A stretch of DNA of 14,164 nucleotides, from positions 1 to 14,164 of the forward strand of contig CAMJWQ010000043.1 of NCBI GenBank assembly GCA_946409475.1, read 5' to 3'. A model generated the notes under the pieces. It saw nothing but the letters and a program-made list of their open reading frames with translations, was not told the DNA's origin and searched no databases. Each line of letters opens with the position of its first letter. Within the stretch, counting starts at the first letter, position 1. Made by a program: the position numbers and the translations under genes. Shown here one piece after another: positions 12,652 to 14,164 of the stretch. The stretch comes from an uncultured Lachnospiraceae bacterium. Lineage in GTDB: Bacteria > Bacillota > Clostridia > Lachnospirales > Lachnospiraceae.

Positions 12652-14164
12652 TTAATTTAAGTATTTCCCTTCAAAATTCTTTATTGTCATGGGTTTATCA
12701 AAAAAGTAACCCTGAACCAGACGTACCTTCATATCCTCCAAAATTTTATACTGCTGCTCCGTTTCCACGCCCTCAACACATATTTTAACACCAATTGTGC
12801 TGGCCAGCTCCACTATCATCTTAATAAATGCCCTGGCATATAAATCTTCCTCTATATCCGTAATAAAGCTTTGATCCACCTTAATCACATCAAGGGGTAT
12901 TTCTTTGATGTGATTTAAAGAAGAATAACCTGTTCCGAAATCATCCAGGGCAATTCTGACACCAAGCTTTTTAATTTTTCTTAAGATTTCCTTCATCCTT
13001 CTCATGTCATTGATAGCGAGGCTCTCCGTAACCTCCAGGGTCAGGTTCTTGGGATTGATACCTGTCTGCAAAAGAGCATCCTCTACAATATCCACTATAT
13101 CAGGCTGCAGCAGCTGCACCACCGACAAATTAACATTAACCTTATAATAAGTGCTTCCTAAATCATTCCATTTTTTACAGGATTTACAAGCTTCCAACAG
13201 AACATAATTTCCTATGGCATTAATAATCCCTAAATATTCGGCTAAGGGTATAAACTCAGCCGGTGAAATAAACCCTAATTTGCTGCTATGCCACCGGATC
13301 AGGGCCTCGGCTCCGGTACAGGCCTGTCCGTCCTTCCGGATATCAATGATTGGCTGGTAATAAACTTCAAATTCCTTAAAGCCGTTTGTCATGGCATCTC
13401 TAAGATTTTTCTCCATATCCAAACGTCTGTTGGAAACATCATTGGATCTTTCATTATAAAAGGATATTCCGTTTTTTCCCTTTCTCTTCGCTTCATACAT
13501 AGCAATATCTGCTTTCGTAATTAAATCATGAACACTTTTTCCATCCTCCGGAAAGTTAACAACGCCCATGCTCATGGTACAATAATAATCAGAACCCTTC
13601 AGGAACCACGGTTTGCCGAAAATAGAGCAGATATCCTGAACGATCCTCTCGGACTCCAGGTAACATTTGTCTGTTATAATGACAATAAATTCATCCCCTC
13701 CCATCCGGTAACAGGTTTTTTCAATACCCTTTATTCTTTGCAGGCTATGGCCGATTGATTTTAAAAGCTCATCCCCATATTGATGTCCCAATCCGTCATT
13801 AATATGCTTAAAATCATCTAAATCCAGGTAAAGCAGCTTACCGTGGCTCTCATTATTTATTGTCTTTTTTATAATTACGGATAAGTCCGTTTCGCATTTC
13901 ATACGATTATACAAACCGGTCAAATAGTCATTATTAGCCTGCTGTTCGATTTTCTGCTGGTATATCTTTCTATCGGTAACATCATAAACGGAGCATAAGG
14001 AGACCTTTCTTCCGTCTACCCATACGATATTGGTAAAATGCATATCAAACCAACGGTCCTTCTCTTCGTGATATATTTCTATATAACCGCTGTATTCATT
14101 GCTTTTTTTCCCTTTTCGTATCCGTTCGTCAAAAGCCTGAGACCGTATCTCATTCCCAAATATA
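12652..14164 (-). CDS. PAS-GGDEF-EAL cyclic-di-GMP turnover protein, partial (N-terminus missing)
   Basis: Signalling enzyme that could make and/or break cyclic di-GMP. The frame is open to the right edge; 503 residues are visible and the true start lies outside, so the Met at 14043 is internal. The visible start is the C-terminal part of a PAS sensor (DRWFDMHFTNIVWVDGRKVS then YDVTDRK). The GGDEF domain has DYLTGLYNR, DLDDFKHIND and an intact GGDEF (13687-13701). At the usual RxxD inhibitory position stands KGIE, so product feedback is probably lost. The EAL domain has EALIRW (EAL at 13300-13308), NVNLS, EVTES, LDDFGTGYSS, IKVDQSF, VEGVETEQQ and QGYFFDKP, that is, the metal-binding and catalytic residues of active phosphodiesterases. 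Both domains look competent; net activity cannot be predicted. It may regulate motility or surface attachment, not purine synthesis. Confidence 0.95.
   Translation of the reverse strand, partial: IFGNEIRSQAFDERIRKGKKSNEYSGYIEIYHEEKDRWFDMHFTNIVWVDGRKVSLCSVYDVTDRKIYQQKIEQQANNDYLTGLYNRMKCETDLSVIIKKTINNESHGKLLYLDLDDFKHINDGLGHQYGDELLKSIGHSLQRIKGIEKTCYRMGGDEFIVIITDKCYLESERIVQDICSIFGKPWFLKGSDYYCTMSMGVVNFPEDGKSVHDLITKADIAMYEAKRKGKNGISFYNERSNDVSNRRLDMEKNLRDAMTNGFKEFEVYYQPIIDIRKDGQACTGAEALIRWHSSKLGFISPAEFIPLAEYLGIINAIGNYVLLEACKSCKKWNDLGSTYYKVNVNLSVVQLLQPDIVDIVEDALLQTGINPKNLTLEVTESLAINDMRRMKEILRKIKKLGVRIALDDFGTGYSSLNHIKEIPLDVIKVDQSFITDIEEDLYARAFIKMIVELASTIGVKICVEGVETEQQYKILEDMKVRLVQGYFFDKPMTIKNFEGKYLN

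Noticed and set aside
12652..14043. Treating the Met at 14043 as the start of the GGDEF-EAL protein
   Set aside because: The frame stays open to the right edge and the upstream residues continue a PAS domain, so this Met is internal.
1..14164. CRISPR arrays, insertion sequences, tRNA or rRNA genes, phage or toxin-antitoxin genes
   Set aside because: No regularly spaced repeats, transposase-like frames, tRNA-like cloverleaf segments or ribosomal RNA motifs were seen by reading both strands.

Overview
The window looks like a stretch of a low-GC, anaerobic Firmicutes chromosome, most likely a Clostridia / Lachnospiraceae-type bacterium. The basis is A+T-rich intergenic DNA, strong AGGAGG-type ribosome sites, a large single-chain PurL of the Gram-positive type, a lipoprotein sugar-type substrate-binding protein, and a DUF1461 (TIGR01906-like) membrane protein. 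The exact genus cannot be fixed from sequence reading alone. Every gene I can support lies on the minus strand, so transcription runs from right to left. The two genes at the window edges are cut by the window, not broken.

From right to left (order of transcription): a PAS-GGDEF-EAL cyclic-di-GMP enzyme (12652-14164, N-terminus outside the window); purH (11042-12595); a 143-base gap with two adjacent palindromes; a DUF1461 membrane protein (10209-10898) and a cytosolic glycoside hydrolase family 2 enzyme (8381-10207), separated by one base; purL (4535-8284) and its terminator; a 92-base relic of a second, diverged purL 3' end (4368-4459) followed by a second terminator (4322-4351); then a compact catabolic or uptake module: an IclR-type regulator (3467-4240), an M20 metallohydrolase (2226-3398) with terminator, a sugar-type ABC substrate-binding lipoprotein (743-1903), and the first 208 residues of its ABC ATPase (1-625). 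The permease, if present, would be to the left of the window.

The most informative part is the control logic of the left module. An identical 14-bp perfect palindrome (TTCGTATATACGAA) sits at the predicted start of transcription of the iclR gene and again in the leader of the binding-protein gene, so the IclR protein probably controls both itself (with the M20 enzyme) and the transporter. The transporter promoter has a consensus -35 (TTGACA), a 17-base spacer and an extended -10, a cre-like catabolite site at +1, and three copies of TTTCCTAT upstream that would suit another, unidentified regulator. The transported and hydrolysed compound is unknown. A lipoprotein receptor plus an intracellular M20 amidohydrolase suggests uptake and then deacylation or peptide-bond cleavage of a small conjugate.

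The right part combines two late purine-synthesis enzymes: PurL makes FGAM from FGAR, and PurH makes IMP from AICAR. Two genes without obvious purine roles lie between them. The purL relic suggests that the present purL, or its downstream flank, was acquired or exchanged by recombination with a related lineage.
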